Source: Bacteroidota bacterium
GTDB lineage: Bacteria; Bacteroidota; Bacteroidia; Bacteroidales; UBA12077
Reading direction: 5' to 3'
Assembly: GCA_020444275.1 (NCBI GenBank)
Contig: JAHLLG010000007.1
Span: 62,001 to 126,000 of the forward strand
Length of the DNA: 64,000 bases
Shown piece by piece: positions 48,801 to 57,289 of this stretch (its first letter is position 1; each line of letters begins with the position of its first letter). The position numbers were made by a program, and so were the translations under genes. The notes beneath the pieces were generated by a model that searched no databases, was not told the DNA's origin, and saw only the letters and a list, made by a program, of their open reading frames with translations.

Positions 48801-48921
48801 GCTCTGCATATTTTTCCGCATCCTTGTAAATCCCTGTAGTTACCCAGGTAAATGATAAGTAATAAATACATATCACAGCCAACATGATGGCCAAAAATCT
48901 AATAGCTCCTTTAATCTGCAT
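45805..48921 (-). CDS. secDF: Protein translocase subunit SecDF (fused)
   Basis: The 1038-residue membrane protein fuses SecD and SecF, the proton-driven helpers of Sec export. The SecD part (about 1-660) has [14 protein letters not shown] near residue 90, a large periplasmic P1 region with a charged low-complexity insert (about 270-320, Glu/Lys-rich), and the six-helix block with [26 protein letters not shown]. The SecF part (about 700-1030) has [14 protein letters not shown] and [16 protein letters not shown]. The fusion is common in Bacteroidota. A leader of about 160 nt precedes it. Confidence 0.97.
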   Translation of the reverse strand: [1038 protein letters not shown]

Positions 48922-49031
48922 TTGTTAAACTATTTTATTGATATTATTAATATATTTTCTTATTCATCCATACCGACAATGAAATTAATATCGTACTGTG
49001 TACTCCTTAATCTCTATATCGGCATTAACCA

Positions 49032-49072
49032 TTGTAATATTTTTAATTGTTCATTATAATTAAAAATTACAA
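49032..49072 (-). promoter_or_regulatory. Long hairpin in the secDF leader
   Basis: TTGTAATATTTTTAATT at 49032-49048 pairs with AATTAAAAATTACAA at 49058-49072 (15 bp with a 2-nt bulge). It lies about 20-60 nt into the predicted secDF leader and 110 bp before the ATG. A -7 element TATCTTTG is at 49090-49097 on the minus strand, without a clear TTTG at -33. Apart from these, the 305-bp gap before secDF holds nothing I can recognise. Confidence 0.45.
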
Positions 49073-49226
49073 TAAGTTAAATTGTCGTGCAAAGATAAAA
49101 TTATTTTTTAGAAACACACTTTTTCAACGGATTAAGATTGAAAAGATTGACTTACGGATATTAACTTTTTATTTTTCTTTAACTAATCGGGTAAGGATGT
49201 TCTCTTTCAGACTCTGATTGAATAAG

Positions 49227-50702
49227 TTATTCAATTAGTTTTTCATAATCTGTATTCAGTGGTTGATCTGCAACAAAATCGTATAACGTAATTTTTCTTA
49301 AGTTGTAGTAGTTCGACCAATATTTGCGCAGTGCAGCAATATAATTACTCTTTGCTGCATCTTTCTCAGATAAAGCTACATTTAAATCCAATACATCAAC
49401 CTTACCGATAAGGAAACGCTGTTTGGTCATATCATAACGCTTTTGAGCAATCGTATCCGATTTTGCTGCAATCAGCAACTGATCATCTTGTAAGTTAAAC
49501 TGCATCACATTCAGGTAAACATTTTGCACAAAGTCTGTTCTGGCCTGATCAACAGTAGTTTTTATCACTTCCTGACTAGACTGAGCCATTTTATAACGCC
49601 CTCTGCCTAATCCCCAATCCAATAAAGGTATTTCTAAACCTACTGTTAATGTTTGCTGATTTTGAGGATCGATATACACATCGGAAAGTTCATCGGCCTG
49701 TTGGGTATAACCAACACTTGCAAACAAATCTGCCTGCAAACCTTTCTGCGACCTGGCTTTAGCTACATCACGCTCTGCCTCGATCAACTGACGCTCATAT
49801 GCAATAATATCCGGATTATTTGCACGGGCAATTTCCAGTGCCTGATCAACATCAACCGTTAACTCAGGAATATCTTTAGGAATTATTAATTTAAGATCTA
49901 CTTTTTCGTTAAAACCTAAAAACGAGCGAAGGCGAAACTTTTTAATCTCCAGGTCAACTTTTGCCGAATTCATCGAAGAGCCTGCATTAAGCAGACTAAG
50001 TTCCATCTGCATTAATTCATTTTCGGCTATGGTTCCAATATTATACCTGCCTGTGGCAATCTGATACAAGGTATCGGCATTTGAATAATTTATTTCAGCA
50101 ACCTGCAAATTTTGTTGTGCCAGTGCTAAATCAAAAAAGTAACCAACAGCTTTTAACGAAACATCTTCCAATGATGAGATATATTCTCTTTTGGCTTCTT
50201 CGTATTTTAACGGCTCTATTTTCTTTTGCCATTTAAACTCGTTGTAAAAGAGAACCGGCTGCGAATAGGTTATTGAAAATGGTGTTGAGCTGTACGAATA
50301 TTCATCAGATTCTAAATTATCGAGGCGCGACAGATCTGTTCTCAGCGATAACTGCCCACCGGTAAACGGTACGTTCTGAACGATATCAACGTTCAGATGT
50401 GTTGTGTTTTTATTTAACTTCACATAATATGAACCTGTTGAATCGGAAAACTCATTATAGCTTCTGTTCAAATTAGGAAATGTTGAATAAAACTTTACAC
50501 CCGGTCTGAATTCAGCTCTATAGGTTCTAAACTGCCAGTAGTTTGCTCTGTATCTGTGCTTTGCCATAATCGCATCGGGCGATTGCTCACGGGCTAACTG
50601 AATTACCTGCTCAAAGGTTAACTCTTCCAAAACTCCTTGCTGAGCCTTCAGTTGTAAACTTATGATAACAAATATTATCCAGAGTACTCCTATTTTTTTC
50701 AT
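49227..50702 (-). CDS. TolC family outer-membrane efflux protein
   Basis: The 491-residue protein has a signal peptide (MKKIGVLWIIFVIISLQLKAQ) and two OEP repeats, each of long helices and two beta strands: LTFEQVIQLAREQSPD near 28 and the second repeat starting near 285 with VDQALEIARANNPDIIAYE. It forms the outer-membrane channel of a tripartite exporter. It is the last gene of the run glmM, adaptor, permease, AAA ATPase, TolC, 15 bp after the AAA ATPase gene. Confidence 0.93.
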   Translation of the reverse strand: MKKIGVLWIIFVIISLQLKAQQGVLEELTFEQVIQLAREQSPDAIMAKHRYRANYWQFRTYRAEFRPGVKFYSTFPNLNRSYNEFSDSTGSYYVKLNKNTTHLNVDIVQNVPFTGGQLSLRTDLSRLDNLESDEYSYSSTPFSITYSQPVLFYNEFKWQKKIEPLKYEEAKREYISSLEDVSLKAVGYFFDLALAQQNLQVAEINYSNADTLYQIATGRYNIGTIAENELMQMELSLLNAGSSMNSAKVDLEIKKFRLRSFLGFNEKVDLKLIIPKDIPELTVDVDQALEIARANNPDIIAYERQLIEAERDVAKARSQKGLQADLFASVGYTQQADELSDVYIDPQNQQTLTVGLEIPLLDWGLGRGRYKMAQSSQEVIKTTVDQARTDFVQNVYLNVMQFNLQDDQLLIAAKSDTIAQKRYDMTKQRFLIGKVDVLDLNVALSEKDAAKSNYIAALRKYWSNYYNLRKITLYDFVADQPLNTDYEKLIE

Positions 50703-50717
50703 CTAATCAATAACTAT

Positions 50718-51845
50718 TTAATTATTCAATACAAAATGCTCGAAATTTTCTTTATTAATTATATTTATTTCGGGATTATAAGCTTTGATAAATGTTTTGG
50801 ATATTTTGGGTTTCTTTTTGGCATTCCATTTAAATTCAAAAGCAAAAATTTTACCTTCTTTTTCTTCTATATAATCAATTTCCTGCTGTTGTGTAGTACG
50901 CCAAAAATATGCATTAGCCTGCTCCTGGTTATTTAGCAAATATTTTTTCCGCTCGGTTATTAAAAAGTTTTCCCATAAAGCACCAATATCTTCTCGCATG
51001 CTTAGCGGATTATAATTTGATATCAATGCATTTCGAATTCCATTATCATAAAAATAGATTTTCCTATTTGTACTAATTTCATTTCGAATATTTCTACTAA
51101 ATGGTTCTAATCGAAAAATAATAAAAGCTTTCTCCAATAAATCAATATATGTTGCCACAGTATCTTTACTAACCTTTAATAAACTTGACAACTCATTGTT
51201 AGATACTTCATTTCCCAATTGCAAGGCCAGTGCTCTCAGCAATTTTGGCAATAAATCCGGTTTGCGTACAGACTTAATAGCCAACAAATCTTTATACAAA
51301 TAGCTATTGCTTAACTGTTTTAATACCTCTTTCTCATCGCCCGGATGATTGATTACATCAGGATACATTCCATATATTAACCGTTGTTCAAGTTGCTGTA
51401 AAGATTTCAAATAACCATAATGATTATGCAATTCTTGCCAACTAATAGGTAATAATAAGTATTCCCATTTTCTGCCGGTTAAAGGTTCATTTATTTCAGT
51501 GGCCAATTCTAATGCTGATGAACCACTTACAAGCAAGAGTACATCTTTTATTCGATCAGTAATAATTTTAAGACTTAAACCAATATTTTTTACGCGTTGT
51601 GCTTCATCAATAAATATTATTTTGTGTTTACCAATGAGTTGCTTTAAGTTTTCAAGATTTGCATTTTCTAATTTTTCTCTTACAAGTATTTCATCACAAT
51701 CTAACAATAAAAAATCTCCTGTTTCGGATGCAACTTTGGTCAATAACGTAGTTTTACCAGTTTGCCGAGGACCAACTAGTATTAAAGCCTTTTCCTTGCT
51801 TTGAATACGTTTTTTTATTATTTCTTCTAATGTTCGGTTAATCAT
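50718..51845 (-). CDS. AAA ATPase with DUF4143 domain
   Basis: The 375-residue protein has an N-terminal P-loop ATPase (Walker A LVGPRQTGKTTLL at 22-34, Walker B KIIFIDEAQ near 82, sensor LLVSGSSA near 105), a winged-helix-like segment (about 205-245) and a C-terminal DUF4143 domain. The C-terminal block QQEIDYIEEKEGKIFAFEFKW keeps the E/D...E-x-K pattern of PD-(D/E)xK nuclease folds. Such genes are scattered as stand-alone units in Bacteroidota and archaea and their role is unknown. It sits where an exporter operon would be expected to hold its ABC ATPase, but it is not an ABC protein. An inverted repeat precedes it. Confidence 0.9.
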   Translation of the reverse strand: MINRTLEEIIKKRIQSKEKALILVGPRQTGKTTLLTKVASETGDFLLLDCDEILVREKLENANLENLKQLIGKHKIIFIDEAQRVKNIGLSLKIITDRIKDVLLLVSGSSALELATEINEPLTGRKWEYLLLPISWQELHNHYGYLKSLQQLEQRLIYGMYPDVINHPGDEKEVLKQLSNSYLYKDLLAIKSVRKPDLLPKLLRALALQLGNEVSNNELSSLLKVSKDTVATYIDLLEKAFIIFRLEPFSRNIRNEISTNRKIYFYDNGIRNALISNYNPLSMREDIGALWENFLITERKKYLLNNQEQANAYFWRTTQQQEIDYIEEKEGKIFAFEFKWNAKKKPKISKTFIKAYNPEINIINKENFEHFVLNN

Positions 51846-51854
51846 ATATGGTAT

Positions 51855-51894
51855 ATGTATTAGTTAAAAAACATAATATTTAGCTAATATACAT
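51855..51894. promoter_or_regulatory. Imperfect inverted repeat upstream of the AAA ATPase gene
   Basis: ATGTAT-TAGTTAAA (51855-51868) is the inverse of TTTAGCTAATATACAT (51879-51894) apart from one substitution and a 2-base gap. It fills the 86-bp gap between the permease and the AAA ATPase gene and may be an operator or a scar of insertion. Confidence 0.35.
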
Positions 51895-51931
51895 GCAAAT
51901 TTAACAACAATCAAACAACCTGGCCAGAAAA

Positions 51932-53302
51932 TTATTCATAACGTAATGATTCTATCGGATCTTTTTCAGCAGCTCTTTTAGCCGGCGAAATTCCAAATAT
52001 CACACCAATAATTGCACTAACGCTAAAGGCGACGATAATTGATCCCGGAGAAATAATCGTAAGTATACCCGCAAATTTCATGATCATTTTAGAAAAAGCG
52101 ATACCTAAAAATACCCCTATTAAACCACCAGATACACTTATTAAAATTGCCTCTGCCAGGAACTGTGCTATAATATCGGCTTTTTTTGCTCCCAGGGCCA
52201 AACGAATACCAATTTCCTTTATACGCTCCATAACAGTGGCAAACATAATATTCATAATTCCTATACCACCAACGATTAGAGAAATTCCGGCAATAGCACC
52301 CAACACAAAATTGAATATATCTTTTGTTCTCTGCTGTTGTTTGAGCAATAACTCAGGAACCGTAATTTCAAAATCTTTTACATTCATATGCCTGCGTAAA
52401 AGCATTCGACTTAAAATTTCGGTTGTGGTTGTTAACTGCTCTGTTTCTTCAACCTGAACTATAATTTTATCCAGTTGATGATAATTTGCTAATGCTGACT
52501 TTTGGTTACTTCCTGAAAATGAAAAAAACCACCCCCCGTAAAAGCTATTTCCACTGCTTAAACTTTTAGAGTTAACCAACGCTCTGTTTTGATATCTTAA
52601 AAGCATGGTTTCTACCGGTATAAAAACATTATCGTTGACAACATTAACACCGGCATTATCAGCTGCAGAAAGGTTTACATCCGTTTTTTCCAGTACACCA
52701 ATTACTTTTAACCAAACATGACCAAATTTCAAGTATTGATTTATAGGATCGGTATCGCTGAATACTTTTGAACTAATATTTGCTCCAATAACACAAACCG
52801 GAATTCCATTTTCTACCTGGTAATCGTTAAAAAAAAGTCCCTTTTCTAACTGAACATTATAGAGATCGAAGTAATCATTATCTACGCCAATTACTTTTGC
52901 AGCAACACGCCGGCCATTTTGAACCACATACGAGTTTGCAACCACCTCAGGTGTAATCTTTTTTACCGAAGGAACAATTATTTTTATGGCTTCAACATCT
53001 TTCATGGTAAGACCAGGTGAAAATTTTTCCTGGCTTTTTTCTCCTCCATTATCACCGGAACCTTCACTCTCGTCATTGCCATTGCCGGTTAAGTCCTGAA
53101 CCGGAGCAATTACAATGTTATTAACACCAACCATTTTAATCTGATCGAGAATCTCTTGCTGTGCTCCATTACCAATAGCCAGCATACTGATTACAGCAGC
53201 TGTACCAAAAATAATTCCTAAAGCCGTTAAAATTGATTTTAGCTTATTACCAAGCAACGATTCTATGGCAATTTCAATATCATGAAAATATCGACTAAAC
53301 AT
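51932..53302 (-). CDS. ABC transporter permease (MacB/FtsX type)
   Basis: The 456-residue protein has one N-terminal membrane helix (about 22-44), a large periplasmic MacB core domain (about 45-325), and three C-terminal helices of the FtsX domain (about 330-450) with ERIKEIGIRLALGAKK, the coupling-helix region. It has no ATPase domain, unlike MacB itself. An Asp/Gly/Glu-rich low-complexity insert lies near 75-95. It starts 9 bp after the adaptor gene. The missing ATPase must come from elsewhere, for example the LolD-type gene at 43843-44496 (inference). Confidence 0.93.
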   Translation of the reverse strand: MFSRYFHDIEIAIESLLGNKLKSILTALGIIFGTAAVISMLAIGNGAQQEILDQIKMVGVNNIVIAPVQDLTGNGNDESEGSGDNGGEKSQEKFSPGLTMKDVEAIKIIVPSVKKITPEVVANSYVVQNGRRVAAKVIGVDNDYFDLYNVQLEKGLFFNDYQVENGIPVCVIGANISSKVFSDTDPINQYLKFGHVWLKVIGVLEKTDVNLSAADNAGVNVVNDNVFIPVETMLLRYQNRALVNSKSLSSGNSFYGGWFFSFSGSNQKSALANYHQLDKIIVQVEETEQLTTTTEILSRMLLRRHMNVKDFEITVPELLLKQQQRTKDIFNFVLGAIAGISLIVGGIGIMNIMFATVMERIKEIGIRLALGAKKADIIAQFLAEAILISVSGGLIGVFLGIAFSKMIMKFAGILTIISPGSIIVAFSVSAIIGVIFGISPAKRAAEKDPIESLRYE

Positions 53303-53311
53303 AATAAGATA

Positions 53312-54685
53312 TTAATTTGACCCCTGCTTTCGCCAGTTTTCATTAGGACGCTTTTCTCGTCTCACCTGATTATTTTGCAACTCTTGCCTCCTCTGCTCCT
53401 CTAATTTCTTTTTCGCTTCCCGATCTTTCAGAACAACAATCAACTCTTTACCGGAAAGTTTAAATTTTTCCTCATTTTCCGGAATCGATAGATAAAGCTC
53501 CTGCCCCTCTTCCAATCCTTGTTCAATAATCATATAATTCTCATTGGTTTCGCCCGGAACAATAATTTGTTTTTTACCATTTTTGGTATAAACAAAACTT
53601 AAACTATCGTCATTATGAACAGCCTCAAGCGGAATAAAAAGTACATCTTCATAAACATTGGTTATGATCTGATTGCTGGTTGTCATTGCCGGACGCATAA
53701 TACTATCCGATTGATCGACCCGAATAAGCACCTCAAAAACCTTGGCATCGGTATTTTGTAGTTGCTCACCAATATTTGCTACCTCAACTACCTCTCCGGT
53801 ATATTTCTTTTCGGGAAATGCATCAACTCCTATTCTCACCTCCTGTCCCTGTTTAACCTTGCTTATATCAATCTCGTTTACATACGTTTTCGAGTTCATA
53901 ACCGAAAGATCGGGCAATGTAGCAACAGTTAAATCCCACGGACTAATTGTTGATCCAACTTTTCTTTTTTGCCCGCTCCACTCCTTCTTATAAATTACCA
54001 TTCCTGCCTGCGGTGCATAAATTGTAAATTTATTGATCACAGATTTGATTTTTGCAACCTTACGTTTATGTTGATTCAGGTTAATAGAATCTTGTCGCAT
54101 ACTTGCCTGGGCTTGCTGCACTTTTAAAGAATAATTATCTCGTGCCTGCTCATAAGCCCGTTGTGCTTTTTCCAAATCAATCTTGGCTTGACGAATTGTT
54201 GCCGGGGGTTCATATTTACTCTGATCAAGAACAATCTTCGTCTCTTCCATGGTAAATTTCAGATTCACAAGCTGGTCGCGAAGTTCTCTAAGCTGCATGG
54301 TAGTATCCAACTGCGTTTTCAGGTATTGTGATTCTGCCGATTCTACTTCATCTTCCAAATCTTTCTGGCTTGTACTTAACTCTGTTTTATCTAGTGTACC
54401 TACATAATCACCGGAATCGACCAATGTGCCTTCCGGGACCAAATCCTGAATTTTTATCTCACGTATTCTCAGCTCTCTACTGTTTCTTAATTCTGATGGG
54501 CCGTTTATATCCACTGAACTAATTGCCTGCAATTCGCCTGTTGTTGTAACCAGAATCTCAAACTCACCCCGTTCTACTTTAGTCATTAATTTAGCTTCCG
54601 ATTCTGTTTTTCCTGATCGAAAAATCAGAATTAAAATAATTATTGCAAGTACTGAGGCTATTGCAATGTAATGTTTCCTTTTCAT
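53312..54685 (-). CDS. Periplasmic adaptor (HlyD/MacA-type membrane fusion protein)
   Basis: The 457-residue protein has one N-terminal membrane anchor (about 7-24), a split lipoyl/barrel-sandwich domain (about 60-100 and 215-245) around a long coiled-coil hairpin rich in Gln/Lys/Leu (about 105-210), then beta-barrel and membrane-proximal domains with RPAMTTSNQIITNVYEDVLFIP. The tail is Arg/Gln/Asn-rich. It links the permease to TolC. It starts 5 bp after glmM, so the exporter genes share a transcript with the cell-wall precursor enzyme. Confidence 0.92.
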   Translation of the reverse strand: MKRKHYIAIASVLAIIILILIFRSGKTESEAKLMTKVERGEFEILVTTTGELQAISSVDINGPSELRNSRELRIREIKIQDLVPEGTLVDSGDYVGTLDKTELSTSQKDLEDEVESAESQYLKTQLDTTMQLRELRDQLVNLKFTMEETKIVLDQSKYEPPATIRQAKIDLEKAQRAYEQARDNYSLKVQQAQASMRQDSINLNQHKRKVAKIKSVINKFTIYAPQAGMVIYKKEWSGQKRKVGSTISPWDLTVATLPDLSVMNSKTYVNEIDISKVKQGQEVRIGVDAFPEKKYTGEVVEVANIGEQLQNTDAKVFEVLIRVDQSDSIMRPAMTTSNQIITNVYEDVLFIPLEAVHNDDSLSFVYTKNGKKQIIVPGETNENYMIIEQGLEEGQELYLSIPENEEKFKLSGKELIVVLKDREAKKKLEEQRRQELQNNQVRREKRPNENWRKQGSN

Positions 54686-54690
54686 ATTAC

Positions 54691-56079
54691 TTATGATAAT
54701 ACTGATTTTATCTCATCTATAATTTGATCTGCCAATTGGTTTGCACTGTTTAAGTCGCGGCTTTCAGCATAAATCCGAATTATAGGTTCGGTATTCGATT
54801 TTCGCAAATGTACCCACCCGTGATCAAATTCAATTTTAACGCCATCAATATCAATAATTTCTTTATTCTGAAATTTATTTTTGATTGATTCAAGTACCTT
54901 ATCTACATCTATTTCAGGTGTTAACTGCATCTTTTTCTTGGCAATGGTATACTCCGGAAACCTGGATCTTAACACAGAACATTTTATTTTCGACTGTGCC
55001 AGTTTGGTTAAGAACAAGGCTATTCCAACCAATGCATCTCTTCCATAATGTAATTCGGGATAAATTACTCCTCCATTACCTTCGCCACCAATAACAGCCT
55101 GGTTAGCTTTCATGCTTTCCACAACATTTACTTCACCAACAGCCGCTGCAAAATAATTTCCACCATAATTTAAGGTAACATCCCTTAATGCTCTTGAGGA
55201 AGATAAATTCGACACCGTATTTCCGATCTTATTTTGTAATATATAATCGGCAACAGCAACTAAAGTATACTCTTCGCCAAACATGGTACCATCTTCGTTA
55301 ACTATTGCCAAACGATCAACATCAGGATCAACTACAAATCCTAAATCGGCATTTTCCTGTTGTACAATTCTTGAAATCTCTGTAAGATGCTCAGGCAATG
55401 GTTCCGGATTATGCGGAAAAATGCCATTGGGTTCGCAGTATAATTCAATTACCTCATCAACACCAAGCGCTTTGAGCAATTTAGGAATTGCTATTCCACC
55501 TACAGAATTTACTGCATCTACTGCGATTTTAAACTTGGCACTTTGAATAACCTCTTTATTAACCAAAGGTAAATCCAGAATTTGCTGAATATGAATATCC
55601 AGGTAATCATTTCGAGTACTTACATTTCCTAAATCATCAACTTCGGCATATGTAAAATCTTCTTTTTCTGCTATTTCAAGTATTTTAGCACCTTCATCTG
55701 CAGACAAAAACTCACCCTTTTCATTTAGTAATTTAAGTGCATTCCATTGTTTTGGATTGTGGCTGGCAGTTAATATAATACCACCCTGAGCATTTTCCTT
55801 AGGTACTGCAATTTCAGTTGTTGGAGTAGTTGCTAAACCAATATTCACCACATCAATTCCCATTCCCATTAAGGTTCCAACTACAATTTGATTCACCATT
55901 TCGCCCGAAATGCGCGCATCACGGCCAACAACAACTTTTGCTTTTTTTACATCGCTTCGATCTTTAACCCACTGACCATAGGCTGAAACGAACTTAACTG
56001 TATCTAACGGACTTAAACCGTCTCCAGCTTTTCCTCCTATGGTTCCTCTTATACCTGAAATTGATTTAATTAATGTCAT
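54691..56079 (-). CDS. glmM: Phosphoglucosamine mutase (phosphohexomutase family)
   Basis: The 462-residue protein has four alpha-D-phosphohexomutase domains: the start IKSISGIRGTIGG, the phosphoserine loop LTASHNPKQWN (Ser 106), the metal loop DPDVDRLA near 253-260, the sugar loop GGEGNGG near 335, and the phosphate-binding RKSNTEPIIRIYAES near 430. Bacteroidota GlmM has this form and length; a phosphomannomutase role cannot be excluded from sequence. GlmM makes glucosamine-1-phosphate for peptidoglycan and LPS. It heads the exporter run. Confidence 0.92.
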   Translation of the reverse strand: MTLIKSISGIRGTIGGKAGDGLSPLDTVKFVSAYGQWVKDRSDVKKAKVVVGRDARISGEMVNQIVVGTLMGMGIDVVNIGLATTPTTEIAVPKENAQGGIILTASHNPKQWNALKLLNEKGEFLSADEGAKILEIAEKEDFTYAEVDDLGNVSTRNDYLDIHIQQILDLPLVNKEVIQSAKFKIAVDAVNSVGGIAIPKLLKALGVDEVIELYCEPNGIFPHNPEPLPEHLTEISRIVQQENADLGFVVDPDVDRLAIVNEDGTMFGEEYTLVAVADYILQNKIGNTVSNLSSSRALRDVTLNYGGNYFAAAVGEVNVVESMKANQAVIGGEGNGGVIYPELHYGRDALVGIALFLTKLAQSKIKCSVLRSRFPEYTIAKKKMQLTPEIDVDKVLESIKNKFQNKEIIDIDGVKIEFDHGWVHLRKSNTEPIIRIYAESRDLNSANQLADQIIDEIKSVLS

Positions 56080-56212
56080 ATCACTAAGACTTATTTTGAA
56101 TTTATTGGTTTAAAAATCGAATAAAGATATATAAATCCGTTCATTTGAAATATGATTTTTGATTTTTTAACAGTTATCATCTGATAATATCATGACACAA
56201 GAATTAATGTAT

Positions 56213-56220
56213 TACCTTTG
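56213..56220 (+). promoter_or_regulatory. -7 promoter element of the pseudouridine synthase gene
   Basis: An exact TAnnTTTG match (TACCTTTG) lies 31 bp upstream of the ATG at 56252. No TTTG is seen at -33. Confidence 0.45.
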
Positions 56221-56251
56221 CATCAGATATTTTAATTAAAAGAAAGTTAGC

Positions 56252-57082
56252 ATGGAGCGAGAGAAAAAAACAGGAAAAAAGCAAGGTTCTTCAAAGGGGA
56301 AGCCATCATTTAAGAAAAAAGAACGGGTAAAAGGAGAATTTAAACCTGAAATTGCAAAATGGAACGAACCATTACGGCTAAATAAATATATAGCGAATGC
56401 CGGTATTTGCTCTCGACGTGAGGCTGACAATTTAATTAAAGCAGGTGATATATCCGTTAACGGAGAAATTGTGCGCGAACTTGGTGTAAAAGTATCACCC
56501 AAAGATGATATCCGATATAAAGGAAAAAAAATAAGCAGAGAAAAGAATGTTTATATTCTGTTAAATAAACCAAAGGATTATGTTACAACTGTTAAGGATC
56601 GACATGCTGATAAAACAGTTATAGATATCGTAAAAAATGCATGTCCTGAGCGCGTTTATCCTGTAGGCAGGCTCGATAAAAATACAACCGGTGTATTGCT
56701 GCTAACTAATGATGGTGAACTTACCAAACAGCTAACTCACCCCAGTTATAATAAGAAGAAAATATATCACGTACAGTTAGATAAAGACCTGATTAAAGGT
56801 GATATGCTTAAAATAATTGAAGGACTTAAGTTAGATGAAGATTACATCCAGGTAGATGGAATCAGTTATATTGAGGAAGAAGATAAAACACAAATCGGAA
56901 TTGAAATTCACTCAGGGCAAAACAGGATAGTGCGCAGAATTTTTGAATCGCTGGGATATAAAATTAAAAAGCTTGACCGCGTATACTTTGCCGGATTAAC
57001 CAAAAAGAATTTACCACGGGGTAAATGGCGGTTTTTAACACCACAAGAAATTTCTATTTTGAAAAGGAAATCGTTTAAATAA
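56252..57082 (+). CDS. Pseudouridine synthase (RsuA/RluB/RluE/RluF family)
   Basis: The 276-residue protein has a Lys-rich N-terminal tail (1-30), an S4 RNA-binding domain LRLNKYIANAGICSRREAD (about 32-80), and a catalytic domain with YPVGRLDKNTTGVLLLTNDG near 136-155, where the Asp in GRLD is catalytic, then the late SGQNRIVRRIFESLGY. It most resembles RluB/RluE-type enzymes that modify 23S rRNA. The basic tail is common in Bacteroidota and Firmicutes members. It is divergent from glmM. Confidence 0.93.
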   Translation: MEREKKTGKKQGSSKGKPSFKKKERVKGEFKPEIAKWNEPLRLNKYIANAGICSRREADNLIKAGDISVNGEIVRELGVKVSPKDDIRYKGKKISREKNVYILLNKPKDYVTTVKDRHADKTVIDIVKNACPERVYPVGRLDKNTTGVLLLTNDGELTKQLTHPSYNKKKIYHVQLDKDLIKGDMLKIIEGLKLDEDYIQVDGISYIEEEDKTQIGIEIHSGQNRIVRRIFESLGYKIKKLDRVYFAGLTKKNLPRGKWRFLTPQEISILKRKSFK

Positions 57083-57289
57083 ACTATCTATTGTTGAGAT
57101 AAACCCTTATCTACCCCTCCACTAAAACCTTAGCAGTTTATCATTAAAATAATAATATTTTATAACTGCTTTAAGCAACCTATCTTTCGCTAAGCTTGCT
57201 TGATGTATTAATTATTACTATCTTTATTTGATTATAAAGGGATTGAAAGGCTTTACTAATCACCTAACGAACTTTTCTTAACATCCATT

